A DNA stretch of 64,000 bases from Methylophilaceae bacterium (GTDB lineage: Bacteria > Pseudomonadota > Gammaproteobacteria > Burkholderiales > Methylophilaceae), in assembly GCA_016778465.1 (NCBI GenBank), contig JADHPM010000003.1:1-64000 (forward strand). Direction: 5' to 3'. A program made the position numbers and the translations under genes. Positions 28,211 through 39,754 of the stretch are shown here, piece by piece. Below the pieces are notes generated by a model that worked only from the letters and a program-made list of their open reading frames with translations, did no database searches and was not told where the DNA came from. Positions within the stretch are counted from its first letter, which is position 1. Each line of letters starts with the position of its first letter.

Positions 28211-29072
28211 AACGTCTTTGTTTTATTCTTTTAATATCCCAATTTTTAATTGCAAATTCAATTATTGACTCTAAGCTTGAATTTCTTGCTGGTAATGTTT
28301 GATTGAGTAATTTAAGGACGAACAACCAAATATTTTTTGGTTGAGTTTCTATAAGATAATTGTCCCCATTACTTTTACTTAGTTTTCTTCCTCGATAGCT
28401 TAAAGTAGGAAGATGGGTATAGTTTATATTTTTGAATCCTAAAATTCTTTGAATATAAATTTGTCTAGGGGTTGATTCTAGTAGGTCAGAGCCCCGAATT
28501 ATATGTGATGTCTTATCTATATGATCATCAATGACTACCGCTAATTGATATGAAAAAATATTATCACTTCTCTTGATAACAAAGTCTCCTATTTCATTAT
28601 TGATATTTTGTTTGTATTCTCCTTGTAAACCATCTTTAAAAATTATTGGTTCATCATTAACGCTAATTCTTATTGAATTATTCTCTTCATTCTTATAATT
28701 CATGTCCCTACAAAAACCTGAGTAGATGAAACCGTCAACTCCGGATTCAGATTCTTCTAATATTTTTTTTCTTGAGCATGAGCAGATATAAGTTTTCTTT
28801 GTTTTTTTTAATTGATTCAAAAAATACTCATATCGCTCAACTCTTCTACTTTGATAAATTATTTCATTATCCCATGATAAATTAAGCTCATTCAGTTGCG
28901 CTTTAATTTGATCGATGTGCTTTTGTTTTGTTCTAAAACTATCTAGGTCATCAATCTTAAGGTGCCATAGGCCATTATTTAATCTTGCATCTAAAAAGCT
29001 TGCAATTGCAATCATTATTGATCCAAGGTGAAGCCTACCTGATGGAGTTGGGGCAAAACGACCTATATACAT
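28176..29072 (-). CDS. gluQ: glutamyl-Q tRNA(Asp) synthetase
   Basis: A GluRS paralogue lacking the anticodon-binding domain that attaches glutamate to queuosine in tRNA-Asp. At 298 residues it has RFAPTPSGRLHLGS (HIGH-type motif) at the N-terminus, a four-ligand zinc site with CSCS and a downstream YSGFC, and KLSKSNGDN as the KMSKS loop. Its start overlaps the DUF3301 stop by one base (TAATG). In many gammaproteobacteria it neighbours dksA; here it does not. Confidence 0.94.
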   Translation of the reverse strand: MYIGRFAPTPSGRLHLGSIMIAIASFLDARLNNGLWHLKIDDLDSFRTKQKHIDQIKAQLNELNLSWDNEIIYQSRRVERYEYFLNQLKKTKKTYICSCSRKKILEESESGVDGFIYSGFCRDMNYKNEENNSIRISVNDEPIIFKDGLQGEYKQNINNEIGDFVIKRSDNIFSYQLAVVIDDHIDKTSHIIRGSDLLESTPRQIYIQRILGFKNINYTHLPTLSYRGRKLSKSNGDNYLIETQPKNIWLFVLKLLNQTLPARNSSLESIIEFAIKNWDIKRIKQRRFIEIDDYIRTS

Positions 29073-29380
29073 TAATTAACCTGTGGGTAAGGTGGTATGA
29101 ACCAACTAACCATATCAGAACCGACCAGTATTAAGTGACAGTGCATGCGGTCATCATTATTTGACGAGACCGTAAAACGATACACCCTTTTGATTTTTGG
29201 TAAATTTACTGTTTTTATAATTTCTAATTTAGAACAATGGATACTATCATCAAGTAATTGTAAATTAAATTGAGCGGCAAGTTTTGATGATTGTCGAAGT
29301 GCAATTTCTCTTTTTGTGGTTGCTTCAACCCAAACTAATAAAATTATTGCAGGAACAAGAATTAATAGTAATTCATTCAT
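29072..29380 (-). CDS. DUF3301 small membrane-anchored protein
   Basis: A 102-residue protein with an N-terminal membrane helix (about 3-18, LLLILVPAIILLVWV) and a short soluble domain containing REIALRQSSKLAAQFNLQLLD, LPKIKRVYRFTVSS and a C-terminal aromatic WFIPPYPQ. The pattern is that of DUF3301, whose function is unknown. Probably co-transcribed with gluQ through a one-base overlap. The 164-bp gap to amtB holds divergent promoters. Confidence 0.75.
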   Translation of the reverse strand: MNELLLILVPAIILLVWVEATTKREIALRQSSKLAAQFNLQLLDDSIHCSKLEIIKTVNLPKIKRVYRFTVSSNNDDRMHCHLILVGSDMVSWFIPPYPQVN

Positions 29381-29425
29381 TAACTACATAATATAAAGTT
29401 TTTTCACAAAACTAAATATTATTTA

Positions 29426-29442
29426 TGCACCAAAATAATGCA
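29426..29442 (+). promoter_or_regulatory. candidate NtrC-type binding site upstream of amtB
   Basis: TGCACCAAAATAATGCA is a 17-bp imperfect dyad. It matches the enterobacterial NtrC consensus TGCACCA-N3-TGGTGCA in the whole first half-site and five of seven bases of the second, and lies about 100 bp before the amtB start. I could not find a good sigma-54 -24/-12 element between it and the gene, and no ntrC gene is in the window. Confidence 0.35.
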
Positions 29443-29544
29443 GTAATAATTTTTTTACTTATTTACCAAAAAAAAGCCTTTAAGTATGTTCAGGGACATC
29501 TATCTTCTATTATCATCCTTAAAAAAATCTTTTTGGAGGATGTA

Positions 29545-30735
29545 ATGGAATCTTTGGTTGATCAAAGCAGCGTATTATTTATATTATTGGGTGCCATTAT
29601 GGTGCTTGCGATGCATGCAGGATTTGCTTTTCTTGAAGTCGGAACTGTCCGAGAAAAAAACCAAGTAAATGCTCTTGCCAAAATTATGGCTGATTTTTCA
29701 GTATCTACTATCGCCTACTTTTTTATTGGTTACAGCCTAGCGTATGGCATGGATTTTTTTGCAGCCGCATCATCTTTATCTGAAAAAAGCGCTTATGAAC
29801 TAGTAAAATTTTTCTTTTTACTAACATTTGCTGCTGCCATACCTGCCATTATTTCCGGAGGTATTGCCGAAAGGGCAACTTTTAATCCACAATTAATAGC
29901 CTCCTTTATCCTTGTTGGCTTTCTTTATCCTTTCTTTGAGGGGATTGTTTGGAATGCAAACTTTGGATTTCAATTATTTTTGGAAAGGCAATTTGGTGCC
30001 CCCTTTAATGATTTTGCTGGATCAGTTGTTGTTCACGGTATGGGTGGATGGATTGCATTATCAGCTATCTTGGTTTTAGGCGCTCGAACGGGTCGATATA
30101 CAAAAGATGGGAAATTAGTTGCATTTCCTCCTTCGAGCATTCCTTTTCTAGCATTGGGCTCATGGATACTTACTGTTGGATGGTTTGGATTTAATGTTAT
30201 GTCAGCCCAAACACTCGATGGTATTTCAGGTTTAGTTGCTGTAAATTCATTAATGGCCATGGTTGGTGGCACATTAGCTGCTCTTGTCGTGGGTAAAAAT
30301 GATCCTGGCTTTCTATATAATGGCCCACTTGCTGGACTGGTTGCGGTGTGTGCTGGTTCTAACTTGTTTCACCCGCTGGGTGCTCTTGCTGTTGGTTTGG
30401 TAGCAGGCGCTTTATTTGTTTGGACTTTTGCCTTAGCACAGATTAAATGGAAAATTGATGATGTCTTAGGCGTCTGGCCCTTACATGGCTTATGTGGTGC
30501 GTGGGGTGGTATTGCAGCAGGTATATTTGGCTTAGAAATTTTTGGAGGCCTTGGCGGGGTAACATTTATGTCACAACTAGTAGGCACGATCTCTGGAATC
30601 ATTGTTGCTATGCTTGGCGGCTATATCGTTTACTCCGTTGTCCACAAACTTTTTAACATACGCATGACGGCTGAGCAAGAATATGAAGGCGCAGACTTAT
30701 CTATTCATAAAATTAATGCATCACCTAGAGATTAA
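29545..30735 (+). CDS. amtB: ammonium transporter
   Basis: An inner-membrane Amt/MEP/Rh channel for ammonium uptake. Start chosen at ATG 29545 because GGAGGAT, the strongest ribosome site in the region, lies just upstream; an in-frame ATG at 29425 would add 40 non-family residues. The 396-residue product has about 11 membrane segments and both pore histidines, in VVHGMGGWIALSA and PLHGLCGAWGGIA. No signal peptide is apparent and no glnK lies next to it. It is the best candidate here for nitrogen control (see the NtrC-like site). Confidence 0.94.
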   Translation: MESLVDQSSVLFILLGAIMVLAMHAGFAFLEVGTVREKNQVNALAKIMADFSVSTIAYFFIGYSLAYGMDFFAAASSLSEKSAYELVKFFFLLTFAAAIPAIISGGIAERATFNPQLIASFILVGFLYPFFEGIVWNANFGFQLFLERQFGAPFNDFAGSVVVHGMGGWIALSAILVLGARTGRYTKDGKLVAFPPSSIPFLALGSWILTVGWFGFNVMSAQTLDGISGLVAVNSLMAMVGGTLAALVVGKNDPGFLYNGPLAGLVAVCAGSNLFHPLGALAVGLVAGALFVWTFALAQIKWKIDDVLGVWPLHGLCGAWGGIAAGIFGLEIFGGLGGVTFMSQLVGTISGIIVAMLGGYIVYSVVHKLFNIRMTAEQEYEGADLSIHKINASPRD

Positions 30736-30740
30736 TAAAA

Positions 30741-30770
30741 TTTGCCATGATAAAATTTATTAATGGCAAA
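30741..30770 (+). promoter_or_regulatory. hairpin enclosing the ispD start codon
   Basis: A perfect 8-bp inverted repeat TTTGCCAT (30741-30748) and ATGGCAAA (30763-30770) flanks an inner ATAAAATTTAT dyad. The right arm begins with the ispD ATG. No T-run follows, so it is not a typical terminator of amtB. In RNA it could mask the ispD start. Confidence 0.45.
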
Positions 30771-31455
30771 AATTCATGTAATCATTCCTGCTGCTGGATC
30801 TGGATCGAGGATGCAGCAGCATATTCCAAAGCAGTTCGCAACAATTGGAGACAAAACTATACTGGAGTATGTGGAATCAATTTTTTCACATATTAGTGTC
30901 ATTGAATCAATTTCAATTGCGGTAAGCTCATCAGAAAAATATATAGATAATATTAGTCATAAATTTTCAAAAAAAACTCAAGTTCTTATTTCTGGAGGTG
31001 CTAGCAGATCCGAAACGGTCCTTAATACGATAAATCTATTGGATGTCTCTCTAGACGACTGGATCTTAGTCCATGATGCCGCAAGAGTTGGGCTTACTGA
31101 ATTTTGTATCAATGAATTTATTAAATATTTCTCTAATGACAAAGTGGGAGGAATTATGGCCATACAAGTTCCTGATACTGTCAAGCGAGTAAATAAAAAT
31201 AATGAAATTTTAAATACTGAAGAAAGAGATGAATTATGGCTCGCTCAAACTCCACAAATGTTTAGATTTAATATTTTAAAAAAAGCACTGCTAAATTATG
31301 ATGGGTTGCCAACGGATGAGTCTCAGGCAATTGAGGCCCTTGGATTAAAGCCAAAAGTATTTAAAGGTAACCCCCTAAATTTTAAAATTACATTCGCTGA
31401 AGATATCGTTCGAGCTGAAAAATCTCTTGAGATATTAGGAAAAAATAATGGTTAA
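30763..31455 (+). CDS. ispD: 2-C-methyl-D-erythritol 4-phosphate cytidylyltransferase
   Basis: Activates MEP with CTP in the non-mevalonate isoprenoid pathway. A 230-residue nucleotidyltransferase: IIPAAGSGSRMQQHIPKQFATIG (CTP-binding loop with its arginine and lysine), LVHDAARV and the conserved threonine/lysine of PDTVKRV. No Shine-Dalgarno sequence precedes the ATG, which sits inside a hairpin arm. It is coupled to ispF by an 8-bp overlap (ATGGTTAA). Confidence 0.95.
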   Translation: MAKIHVIIPAAGSGSRMQQHIPKQFATIGDKTILEYVESIFSHISVIESISIAVSSSEKYIDNISHKFSKKTQVLISGGASRSETVLNTINLLDVSLDDWILVHDAARVGLTEFCINEFIKYFSNDKVGGIMAIQVPDTVKRVNKNNEILNTEERDELWLAQTPQMFRFNILKKALLNYDGLPTDESQAIEALGLKPKVFKGNPLNFKITFAEDIVRAEKSLEILGKNNG

Positions 31456-31923
31456 TAAAGTAGGGCATGGCTTTGATGTCCATCCTTTAGTAAAAGGAAG
31501 AAAATGCATAATCGGTGCAGTAGAAATTGATCACACCTTAGGCCTTGACGGACATTCAGATGCGGATGTCCTCATCCATGCAATTGCAGATGCATTTCTT
31601 GGCGCACTTGGAAAAGGTGATATCGGTCATTTCTTTTCAGATAAAGATCCTAAAAATAAGGGTTTAGACTCAAGAGTTATTTTAATGAGAATTCAAGAAA
31701 TGATGTCGGAGATGAAATTTAAAGTGAGTAATGTTGACGCAACAATTATTTGCGAGCAACCAAAGATTTCGCCTCATATTTTTAAGATGCAAAAGAACAT
31801 CGCATCTTTATTAAAGTGTGATAGTAATCAAATAAATATAAAAGCCACTACTACAGAAAAATTAGGATACCTTGGAAGGGAAGAGGGAATTGCTGCACAC
31901 GCAATTTGCCTCATTGAGTCTCT

Positions 31924-31927
<4 letters not shown>
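31448..31927 (+). CDS. ispF: 2-C-methyl-D-erythritol 2,4-cyclodiphosphate synthase
   Basis: Cyclises the CDP-ME-2-phosphate product two steps after IspD. The 159-residue length is standard; GHGFDVHPLVKG supplies metal ligands Asp and His, DGHSDADVLIHAIADAFLGALGKGDIGHFF the third ligand and substrate pocket, and TTTEKLGYLGREEGIAA the C-terminal motif. It follows ispD with an 8-bp overlap and shares interlocked stop bases (CTAA) with the convergent smr gene. Confidence 0.96.
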
Positions 31928-33397
<1,470 letters not shown>

Positions 33398-33416
33398 TCA
33401 ATCTAATTTTAAAGTA

Positions 33417-33440
33417 GTCACAATTCTAGTAGAGTGTGAC
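33417..33440. promoter_or_regulatory. inverted repeat between trxB and ftsK
   Basis: GTCACA (33417-33422) and TGTGAC (33435-33440) form a perfect 6-bp inverted repeat with a 12-bp spacer, 26 bp upstream of the trxB ATG. It could be an operator for trxB or a leader hairpin. No regulator can be named from the sequence. Confidence 0.3.
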
Positions 33441-33498
33441 ACCGGAATCAAATATAAATTCTTTTTAAAGTATTTACAGATTTATTTTATTAACATAC

Positions 33499-33507
33499 TG
33501 CTATAAT
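33499..33507 (+). promoter_or_regulatory. extended -10 promoter for ftsK
   Basis: TGCTATAAT is a perfect extended -10 element (TGnTATAAT) located 32 bp before the ftsK GTG. No -35 at the usual spacing stands out, which extended -10 promoters can tolerate. Confidence 0.5.
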
Positions 33508-33538
33508 TTATGGATATTATCTTAAAAAATACTTAAGC

Positions 33539-35839
33539 GTGTTTGCAAAAAAAAGATCCAAAAAAATTGGAAAAAAAATAATTGACAATCAAGTTCCAAA
33601 AATTTTAGCTAATAGAATTTTTCGTGAGGCTACATGGTTTGTCCTCTTATTTCTTGGCCTCTACATAACATTGGTGCTTGGTAGTTATTCTCCGCTTGAC
33701 CCTTCATGGTCGAATGCAGTTAATAATATAAATATTCAAAACATGGGGGGCATTTTAGGTGCCTATCTATCAGATTTTACCTTGTATGCCTTTGGAATTT
33801 CAGCTTGGTGGTTAGTTTTCCTCAGTATTTATAGTATTTTTCTTATTTACCCTAGAATAGAAAATGAAGATTATCATTCCAAGCATATCTTAGTTGTTCA
33901 CTATCTTGGTTTTTTGATTTTAATACTCTCTTCATCTGCGCTTGAAGCAGGCCACCTAATAAATATTCTTGCAAAATTTCCTGCAGGCCAGGGTGGTTTT
34001 TTGGGGCATCTAATTCACTCAGGACTCTATTCTACAATTGGATATATTGGATCACTTATATTTCTTGTAATAGCATTTGCGATAGGGTTTAGTTTATTTA
34101 CTGGATGGTCTTGGATAAATATTGCCGAAGGTGTGGGAAACTTTATTTTTAATTTGATAAATTTTATTCAAAATAAATATTTAGATTGGCAGGATAGGAG
34201 AGAGGGTAAAAAATTTGAAAAACAACGAACTGAGTTTGTGCAGTTGGAAAGAAAAAAATTGGAGGACCGAGCTCCAGTTACTATCATTGAAGCAAAAAAT
34301 AAGATTAAGGAGAGTATTCGGGTCATCAAAGAGAAGCAAACAAATTTATTTGGTGATAGCGATGCAGAATTACCCCCATTACATTTGCTTGACCAACCAC
34401 CTAATCAAGTAAAGAGTCAATCACCGGAAACAATAGAATTCGTATCACGTCTGATTGAAAAAAAATTATTAGATTTTGGAATTGAGGCCAAAGTAATTTC
34501 AGCTCAGCCTGGGCCAGTGATTACAAGGTATGAGTTGGAACCAGCTCCAGGTGTAAAGGGGAGCCAAGTTACAAATTTATCAAAAGATTTAGCTCGAGCA
34601 CTTTCGGTAATTAGTGTGCGGGTTGTGGAAACAATCCCCGGAAAAACATGCATGGGACTAGAAATTCCTAATTCTTCTCGACAAGTTGTCTACCTCTCTG
34701 AGATTATGAGCTCCAAAGTTTTTGCAGACACATCGGCATTATTAACCCTTGCTCTCGGAAAAGATATCGCAGGAAAACCAGAAGTGGCTGATATCAGCAA
34801 AATGCCACATCTGCTTATTGCTGGAACGACTGGTTCCGGTAAGTCAGTGGCAATCAATGCATTAGTTTTGAGCATTTTGTATAAAGCAAAACCTAGTCAG
34901 GTGAAGATGATCTTAGTTGATCCAAAAATGTTGGAGTTATCAGTCTATGAGGGCATTCCACATCTATTAGCTCCTGTAGTTACCGACATGAAACAGGCCG
35001 GTCATGCGCTAAATTGGGCAGTTGCAGAGATGGAGAAGCGTTACAAGTTAATGTCAACATTTGGCGTAAGGAACATTACAGGATTTAATCAAAAACTTCA
35101 TGACTCCATTGAAAAAAATGACCCATTAACCAATCCCTTCTCGCTTGACCCAGAGAACCCTGAAGTTTTGGAAGAAATGCCACAAATTCTGATAGTTATT
35201 GATGAATTAGCTGATCTTATGATGGTTGTTGGAAAGAAAATTGAGGAGTTAATTGCTCGACTTGCTCAAAAGGCTAGGGCGTCTGGAATCCATCTCGTTT
35301 TAGCAACGCAAAGACCCTCAGTCGACGTAATAACGGGCCTAATAAAAGCAAATATTCCCTCAAGAGTTGCCTTCCAGGTCTCAAGTAGAGTTGACTCAAG
35401 AACCATTCTTGATCAAATGGGAGCGGAAACTCTTTTAGGTAAAGGCGATATGCTTTACATGGGATCGGGTAGCAGTTATCCAAATAGAATTCATGGTGCT
35501 TTTGTTTCCGATGAAGAGGTCCATAAAGTTGTTAATTTCTTGAAGGCAAAAGGGGAGCCGCAATATCTTGATGAAGTTTTAAATCCTAATGAATTTAATC
35601 ATGTCGATGGCATTGAAGGTTCAGGAGCCGAGGGTGAAAAAGACCCTTTATACGACGAGGCTGTCGCCATAGTCCTAAAAACAAAAAAAACGTCAATATC
35701 CTATGTACAAAGAAATTTACGGATTGGCTACAATCGAGCAGCCAGAATTATTGAGGATATGGAAAAGGCAGGATTGATTTCACCAATGCAAAGCAATGGA
35801 AATCGAGAAATCATTGCTCCTTCGGCGACAGATGATTAG
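33539..35839 (+). CDS. ftsK: FtsK DNA translocase
   Basis: A septal DNA pump that clears chromosome termini and activates XerCD at dif. The 766-residue protein has four or five N-terminal membrane helices (about 30-205), a short charged linker instead of the very long E. coli one, a RecA-like motor with Walker [11 protein letters not shown] near residue 430 and [11 protein letters not shown], and a C-terminal gamma winged helix ([20 protein letters not shown] onward) for KOPS recognition. It starts at GTG 33539. The run ftsK-lolA-rarA-serS matches the E. coli order. Confidence 0.95.
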   Translation: MFAKKRSKKIGKKIIDNQVPKILANRIFREATWFVLLFLGLYITLVLGSYSPLDPSWSNAVNNINIQNMGGILGAYLSDFTLYAFGISAWWLVFLSIYSIFLIYPRIENEDYHSKHILVVHYLGFLILILSSSALEAGHLINILAKFPAGQGGFLGHLIHSGLYSTIGYIGSLIFLVIAFAIGFSLFTGWSWINIAEGVGNFIFNLINFIQNKYLDWQDRREGKKFEKQRTEFVQLERKKLEDRAPVTIIEAKNKIKESIRVIKEKQTNLFGDSDAELPPLHLLDQPPNQVKSQSPETIEFVSRLIEKKLLDFGIEAKVISAQPGPVITRYELEPAPGVKGSQVTNLSKDLARALSVISVRVVETIPGKTCMGLEIPNSSRQVVYLSEIMSSKVFADTSALLTLALGKDIAGKPEVADISKMPHLLIAGTTGSGKSVAINALVLSILYKAKPSQVKMILVDPKMLELSVYEGIPHLLAPVVTDMKQAGHALNWAVAEMEKRYKLMSTFGVRNITGFNQKLHDSIEKNDPLTNPFSLDPENPEVLEEMPQILIVIDELADLMMVVGKKIEELIARLAQKARASGIHLVLATQRPSVDVITGLIKANIPSRVAFQVSSRVDSRTILDQMGAETLLGKGDMLYMGSGSSYPNRIHGAFVSDEEVHKVVNFLKAKGEPQYLDEVLNPNEFNHVDGIEGSGAEGEKDPLYDEAVAIVLKTKKTSISYVQRNLRIGYNRAARIIEDMEKAGLISPMQSNGNREIIAPSATDD

Positions 35840-36440
35840 AATTTTATTCACATTTTTTTTAGTACTTTTTTGGACTCACTTGTCAGGTAATGATGCAAAT
35901 CGATTCTCAATAATTGTAAGTGAAACCAATACAATGCAGGGAGATTTTCATCAAACAGTCGTTGATTTACAAGGTGATATTATTCAAGAGGTTGATGGTA
36001 ATTTCTATTTTAAAAAACCAAACATGTTTAAGTGGAACTACAAAAAACCTTTCAATAATCAGATTTTAAGTGATGGAGAAATTTTGTATCTTTATGATCC
36101 AGAACTCAAACAGGTAATTGTGAGCCCACTTAAAAAGCTTGGAGGCGTAAGCCCCGCCATGTTACTAGTGAGTGATAAGGCAAGGGATTATTTTGTTATT
36201 GAAGAGATGGATAGAGAAGGTAACATATGGTTTAGGGCTACCCCAAAAAACTTAGAAATGACGACCTTTAAAAAAATAGAAATTTTTTTTAACAAGCAAA
36301 AAATTTCAGTGATGGAGGTTTTAGACAATTTCGACTATACAACTACAATTGTATTTAAAGATGTTGTCAATAATTCCAAAATCAATAATGCTTTTTTCCT
36401 CTTTAACACTCCAGATGACGTAGACGTCATAAAAAATTAG
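35832..36440 (+). CDS. lolA: outer-membrane lipoprotein carrier protein LolA
   Basis: A periplasmic chaperone that ferries lipoproteins from LolCDE to the outer membrane. Start chosen at ATG 35832, which gives a signal peptide ([19 protein letters not shown]) and 202 residues; the frame is open 12 codons further upstream, inside ftsK. Family features include [28 protein letters not shown] and the [15 protein letters not shown] strand. It overlaps the ftsK stop by 8 bp (ATGATTAG). Confidence 0.92.
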   Translation: MIRILFTFFLVLFWTHLSGNDANRFSIIVSETNTMQGDFHQTVVDLQGDIIQEVDGNFYFKKPNMFKWNYKKPFNNQILSDGEILYLYDPELKQVIVSPLKKLGGVSPAMLLVSDKARDYFVIEEMDREGNIWFRATPKNLEMTTFKKIEIFFNKQKISVMEVLDNFDYTTTIVFKDVVNNSKINNAFFLFNTPDDVDVIKN

Positions 36441-36443
36441 GCA

Positions 36444-37745
36444 TTGCAGAAACATAATTTACCTTTAGCAGAAACATTAAGACCATCAAATATTAACGAT
36501 GTCATTGGGCAGCAACATATCATTGGTGATGGTCAGCCTTTAAGAGTGGCAATTGAGACCAAAAACTTACCTTCAATGATTTTATGGGGACCTCCAGGTG
36601 TTGGAAAAACGACACTCGCGCATGTGATTTCAGAATCATCAAATTATGAGTTCTTAGAGGTATCTGCAGTTCTTTCGGGTGTTAAAGAAATTAGGGAGGC
36701 AGTTGAGAAAGCTAAGATGCTTCTAGAACTCCAAAGTAAGAAAACTATTCTATTTGTTGATGAAGTTCATAGGTTCAATAAAAGTCAGCAAGATGCCTTC
36801 CTTCCTCATATTGAGTCCGGCCTCATAACATTTATTGGTGCTACGACTGAAAATCCGTCGTTTGAGGTTAATAAAGCGTTGCTAAGTAGGTGCCAAGTAT
36901 TTACCCTTAAATCTTTAACGCAGGAAGAGCTTGGTTTAGTTGTATCGAGAGTGCTAAAGCATTATGATCATTACAAGATTAATGATGCCGCAAAAAAAAT
37001 TTTGCTGGATTATGCATCAGGGGATGCTAGAAGGCTAATCAATATTATTGAGATAATCTTTCAAAGATTAAGCTCAGATAACTCAGATACTATAAATAAT
37101 GAAATTGTTAAAAAAGTTATTACAAATAAATCAAGAAGTTTTGATAAGGGCGGAGAGCAGTTTTATGATCAAATATCTGCACTACAAAAATCTGTAAGAG
37201 GATCGAACCCTGATGCTGCAATTTTTTGGCTTTTTAAGATGATTGATGGTGGTGCGGATCCATTATATTTGGCAAGAAGGATCCTAAGAATAGCTATTGA
37301 GGACATTGGATTAGCTGACCTTAGAGCCCAAACAATTGCTCTTGAGGCATATCAAATATATGAGAGGTTAGGTTTTCCTGAGGGGGAGTTGGCTTTAAAC
37401 AATGCAGTAATATATCTCTCTATGGCCCCCAAAAGTAATAGTGCTTATGTTGCATATAACGAAGTTAAATCCTTTGTAGAAGATCAGCGACATTATGACG
37501 TCCCCTTGCATCTAAGAAATGCGCCAACTCAATTGATGAGAGAGCTTAACTATGGGAAGGATTATAGATATGCACACAACGAACCTCATGGTTATGCAGC
37601 TGGTGAAAAATATTTCCCTGACGAGGTTGAACCTGTAGAATTTTACAAACCAACAGATAGGGGTTTAGAAAAAAAAATTTCTGAAAAAAAAGACTTTTTA
37701 AAAAAGCTAGATTCTGCGAACGAGGAAAGTAAGGACCATGATTGA
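36444..37745 (+). CDS. rarA: replication-associated recombination protein A (RarA/MgsA)
   Basis: An AAA+ ATPase of the clamp-loader clade that acts at stalled forks. The 433-residue protein starts at TTG 36444 and reads [19 protein letters not shown]. Walker A is GPPGVGKTT near residue 49, Walker [18 protein letters not shown], sensor 1 [14 protein letters not shown], followed by the MgsA tetramerisation region ([26 protein letters not shown]). It lies 3 bp after lolA and overlaps serS by 8 bp (ATGATTGA). Confidence 0.95.
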   Translation: MQKHNLPLAETLRPSNINDVIGQQHIIGDGQPLRVAIETKNLPSMILWGPPGVGKTTLAHVISESSNYEFLEVSAVLSGVKEIREAVEKAKMLLELQSKKTILFVDEVHRFNKSQQDAFLPHIESGLITFIGATTENPSFEVNKALLSRCQVFTLKSLTQEELGLVVSRVLKHYDHYKINDAAKKILLDYASGDARRLINIIEIIFQRLSSDNSDTINNEIVKKVITNKSRSFDKGGEQFYDQISALQKSVRGSNPDAAIFWLFKMIDGGADPLYLARRILRIAIEDIGLADLRAQTIALEAYQIYERLGFPEGELALNNAVIYLSMAPKSNSAYVAYNEVKSFVEDQRHYDVPLHLRNAPTQLMRELNYGKDYRYAHNEPHGYAAGEKYFPDEVEPVEFYKPTDRGLEKKISEKKDFLKKLDSANEESKDHD

Positions 37746-39015
37746 TATAAATTTTTTAAGAGAAAATACCAGCCAAGCCGTTGAAAAGCTAAGTTTAAGG
37801 GGATTTCATTTTAATTCAAAACTTTTCTTAGAACTTGAGGAGGAAAGAAAAAAAATTCAAATTAAGACGCAGGAGCTCCAAGAAGTTCGCAATCAATTGT
37901 CCAAAAAAATTGGTGTTGAAAAATCATTACTAAAAAATACTGATGATTTAATGCGGGAGGTTTCTAAAACTTCAGCAGATTTAAAAATGATTGAGATCCA
38001 ACTTCATGAGGTTCAGCAAAAAATAAATGATTATTTAATGGAAATACCGAATCTTCCTCATCCAACAGTACCCATTGGAAAGAATGAAGCCGATAATATC
38101 GTCATTAGGGAGGTTGGAAGCAAAAAAAAATTTGATTTTGAAGTTAAAGATCATGTTGATGTTGCCTCGAAATTAGGTCTTGATTTTGATTTAGGTTCAA
38201 AATTATCGGGATCAAGATTTACATTAATGCGAAATCAAATTGCGAGACTTCATCGTGCAATCGGCCAATTCATGCTTGATGTCCAAGTAAATGAACATGG
38301 TTATGAGGAATGTTATACCCCATACCTAGTAAATACAGACTCTTTGGTTGGTACAGGTCAACTTCCAAAATTTGAAGAGGATTTGTTTCTTACCAAAAAA
38401 GGTGAAAATGATCTGCTGTATTTAATACCTACCGGAGAAGTTCCATTAACAAATATTGTGAGAAACTCCATACAGGAGGAAGGCGATCTACCCATCAAAT
38501 TAACTACTTTGACTCCCTGCTTCAGGTCAGAGGCTGGATCGTACGGAAAAGATACAAGAGGCATGATTCGTCAACACCAATTTGAGAAAGTTGAGATGGT
38601 ACAAATTACTCATCCGGATCAGTCTTATACGGCATTAGAAGAAATGGTTAATCATGCAGAAAATATTCTCACAAAGCTTGAGCTTCCATATCGCGTAGTT
38701 TCTTTGTGTTCAGGTGATATGGGCTTTAGTGCTTCTAAGACTTATGATCTGGAGGTATGGCTGCCCTCACAAAATGTATACCGTGAAATCTCTTCAGTTT
38801 CAAATTGTGAATCTTTTCAAGCTAGACGCATGATGGCCAGATTTAAAGATGACAGTAAAAAAAATAAACTTGTCCATACTCTAAATGGTTCTGGTTTGGC
38901 AGTTGGTCGTGCGCTCGTAGCGGTCATAGAAAATAATCAAACAAAAGAGGGGTATATAAATATTCCATCTGCTTTAGTCTCCTACATGAATGGTCTAAAG
39001 GTTATAAAAATTTAA
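37738..39015 (+). CDS. serS: seryl-tRNA synthetase
   Basis: Charges tRNA-Ser and tRNA-Sec. The 425-residue class II synthetase has the N-terminal coiled-coil arm (about 25-105) that contacts the tRNA variable loop, then the catalytic core with [31 protein letters not shown] (motif 2, split over about 257-287) and a C-terminal [20 protein letters not shown] (motif 3). It ends 6 bp before the convergent rpiA stop. Confidence 0.97.
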   Translation: MIDINFLRENTSQAVEKLSLRGFHFNSKLFLELEEERKKIQIKTQELQEVRNQLSKKIGVEKSLLKNTDDLMREVSKTSADLKMIEIQLHEVQQKINDYLMEIPNLPHPTVPIGKNEADNIVIREVGSKKKFDFEVKDHVDVASKLGLDFDLGSKLSGSRFTLMRNQIARLHRAIGQFMLDVQVNEHGYEECYTPYLVNTDSLVGTGQLPKFEEDLFLTKKGENDLLYLIPTGEVPLTNIVRNSIQEEGDLPIKLTTLTPCFRSEAGSYGKDTRGMIRQHQFEKVEMVQITHPDQSYTALEEMVNHAENILTKLELPYRVVSLCSGDMGFSASKTYDLEVWLPSQNVYREISSVSNCESFQARRMMARFKDDSKKNKLVHTLNGSGLAVGRALVAVIENNQTKEGYINIPSALVSYMNGLKVIKI

Positions 39016-39021
39016 TTTATA

Positions 39022-39693
39022 TTAATTATATTTAATAATTTCCCCATCATTGGCAACTAAGACTACTTTTGCCAACTTAACAAATATTCCATGCTCGATC
39101 ACACCAGGTATACTTGCAATTTCATGGTTAAGTTTTGACAAATCACTGTATTTAAATTTGCAATCTAAAACATAATTACCGCATGAAGTAATGGCAAATG
39201 CATCGCCGGCTGCATTGGGTCGTAAAACACAATCTTCGGCAATTTTCTCAATAATATTTTTTGTTATTTTCCATGCAAATGATGTAATTTCGACGGGGAT
39301 AGGATAATTTTCACCAATTTTAGATACATATTTAGATTTATCACCAATCACAATAAAGGATTCACTTGCTTGCGCTAAAAGTTTTTCTCGAACTAAATCG
39401 TAACCTCTTCCTTTTAGGACCTCAAGTTTTTTTGTCAGCTCGTCAGCGCCGTCAACATATAGATTAATTTTAGAAATTTGATCTAGGGAAATATAATCTA
39501 ATCCAACTTCTTGAGCTTTTAGCTGGCTAACAGTTGAGCTGGCAACCACCTTAACATCCAGCGATTCTTCTTTTATTTTTTTTGCAAGTGCTTCTATAAA
39601 AATATTTGCTGTGGAACCGGTACCAAGCCCAATAGTTATTCCGTTTTTTACATACTTGAGAGCTTCGTTGGCAACTAATTCTTTGTCATTCAT
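39022..39693 (-). CDS. rpiA: ribose-5-phosphate isomerase A
   Basis: Interconverts ribulose-5-phosphate and ribose-5-phosphate. In a RuMP methylotroph this links the Gnd product to nucleotide synthesis and to regeneration of the formaldehyde acceptor. The 223-residue protein carries TIGLGTGSTANIFIEAL (phosphate loop), YVDGADELTK with the catalytic Asp, and KGRGYDLVREKLLA. It is divergent from mfd across 61 bp. Confidence 0.96.
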   Translation of the reverse strand: MNDKELVANEALKYVKNGITIGLGTGSTANIFIEALAKKIKEESLDVKVVASSTVSQLKAQEVGLDYISLDQISKINLYVDGADELTKKLEVLKGRGYDLVREKLLAQASESFIVIGDKSKYVSKIGENYPIPVEITSFAWKITKNIIEKIAEDCVLRPNAAGDAFAITSCGNYVLDCKFKYSDLSKLNHEIASIPGVIEHGIFVKLAKVVLVANDGEIIKYN

Positions 39694-39754
39694 GATTTAC
39701 CTCTTGATTGTGTTTAATTTGTTTATAATGTCACGTTTTTAATAATAGAGTAGG

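Noticed and set aside
29425-29544. A 40-residue N-terminal extension of amtB
   Set aside because: The strong GGAGGAT site before the ATG at 29545 and the family N-terminus favour the shorter protein; the extension also covers the putative NtrC dyad.
29521-29545. A sigma-54 -24/-12 promoter for amtB
   Set aside because: No GG/GC pair with the required 10-bp spacing was found between the NtrC-like dyad and the start.
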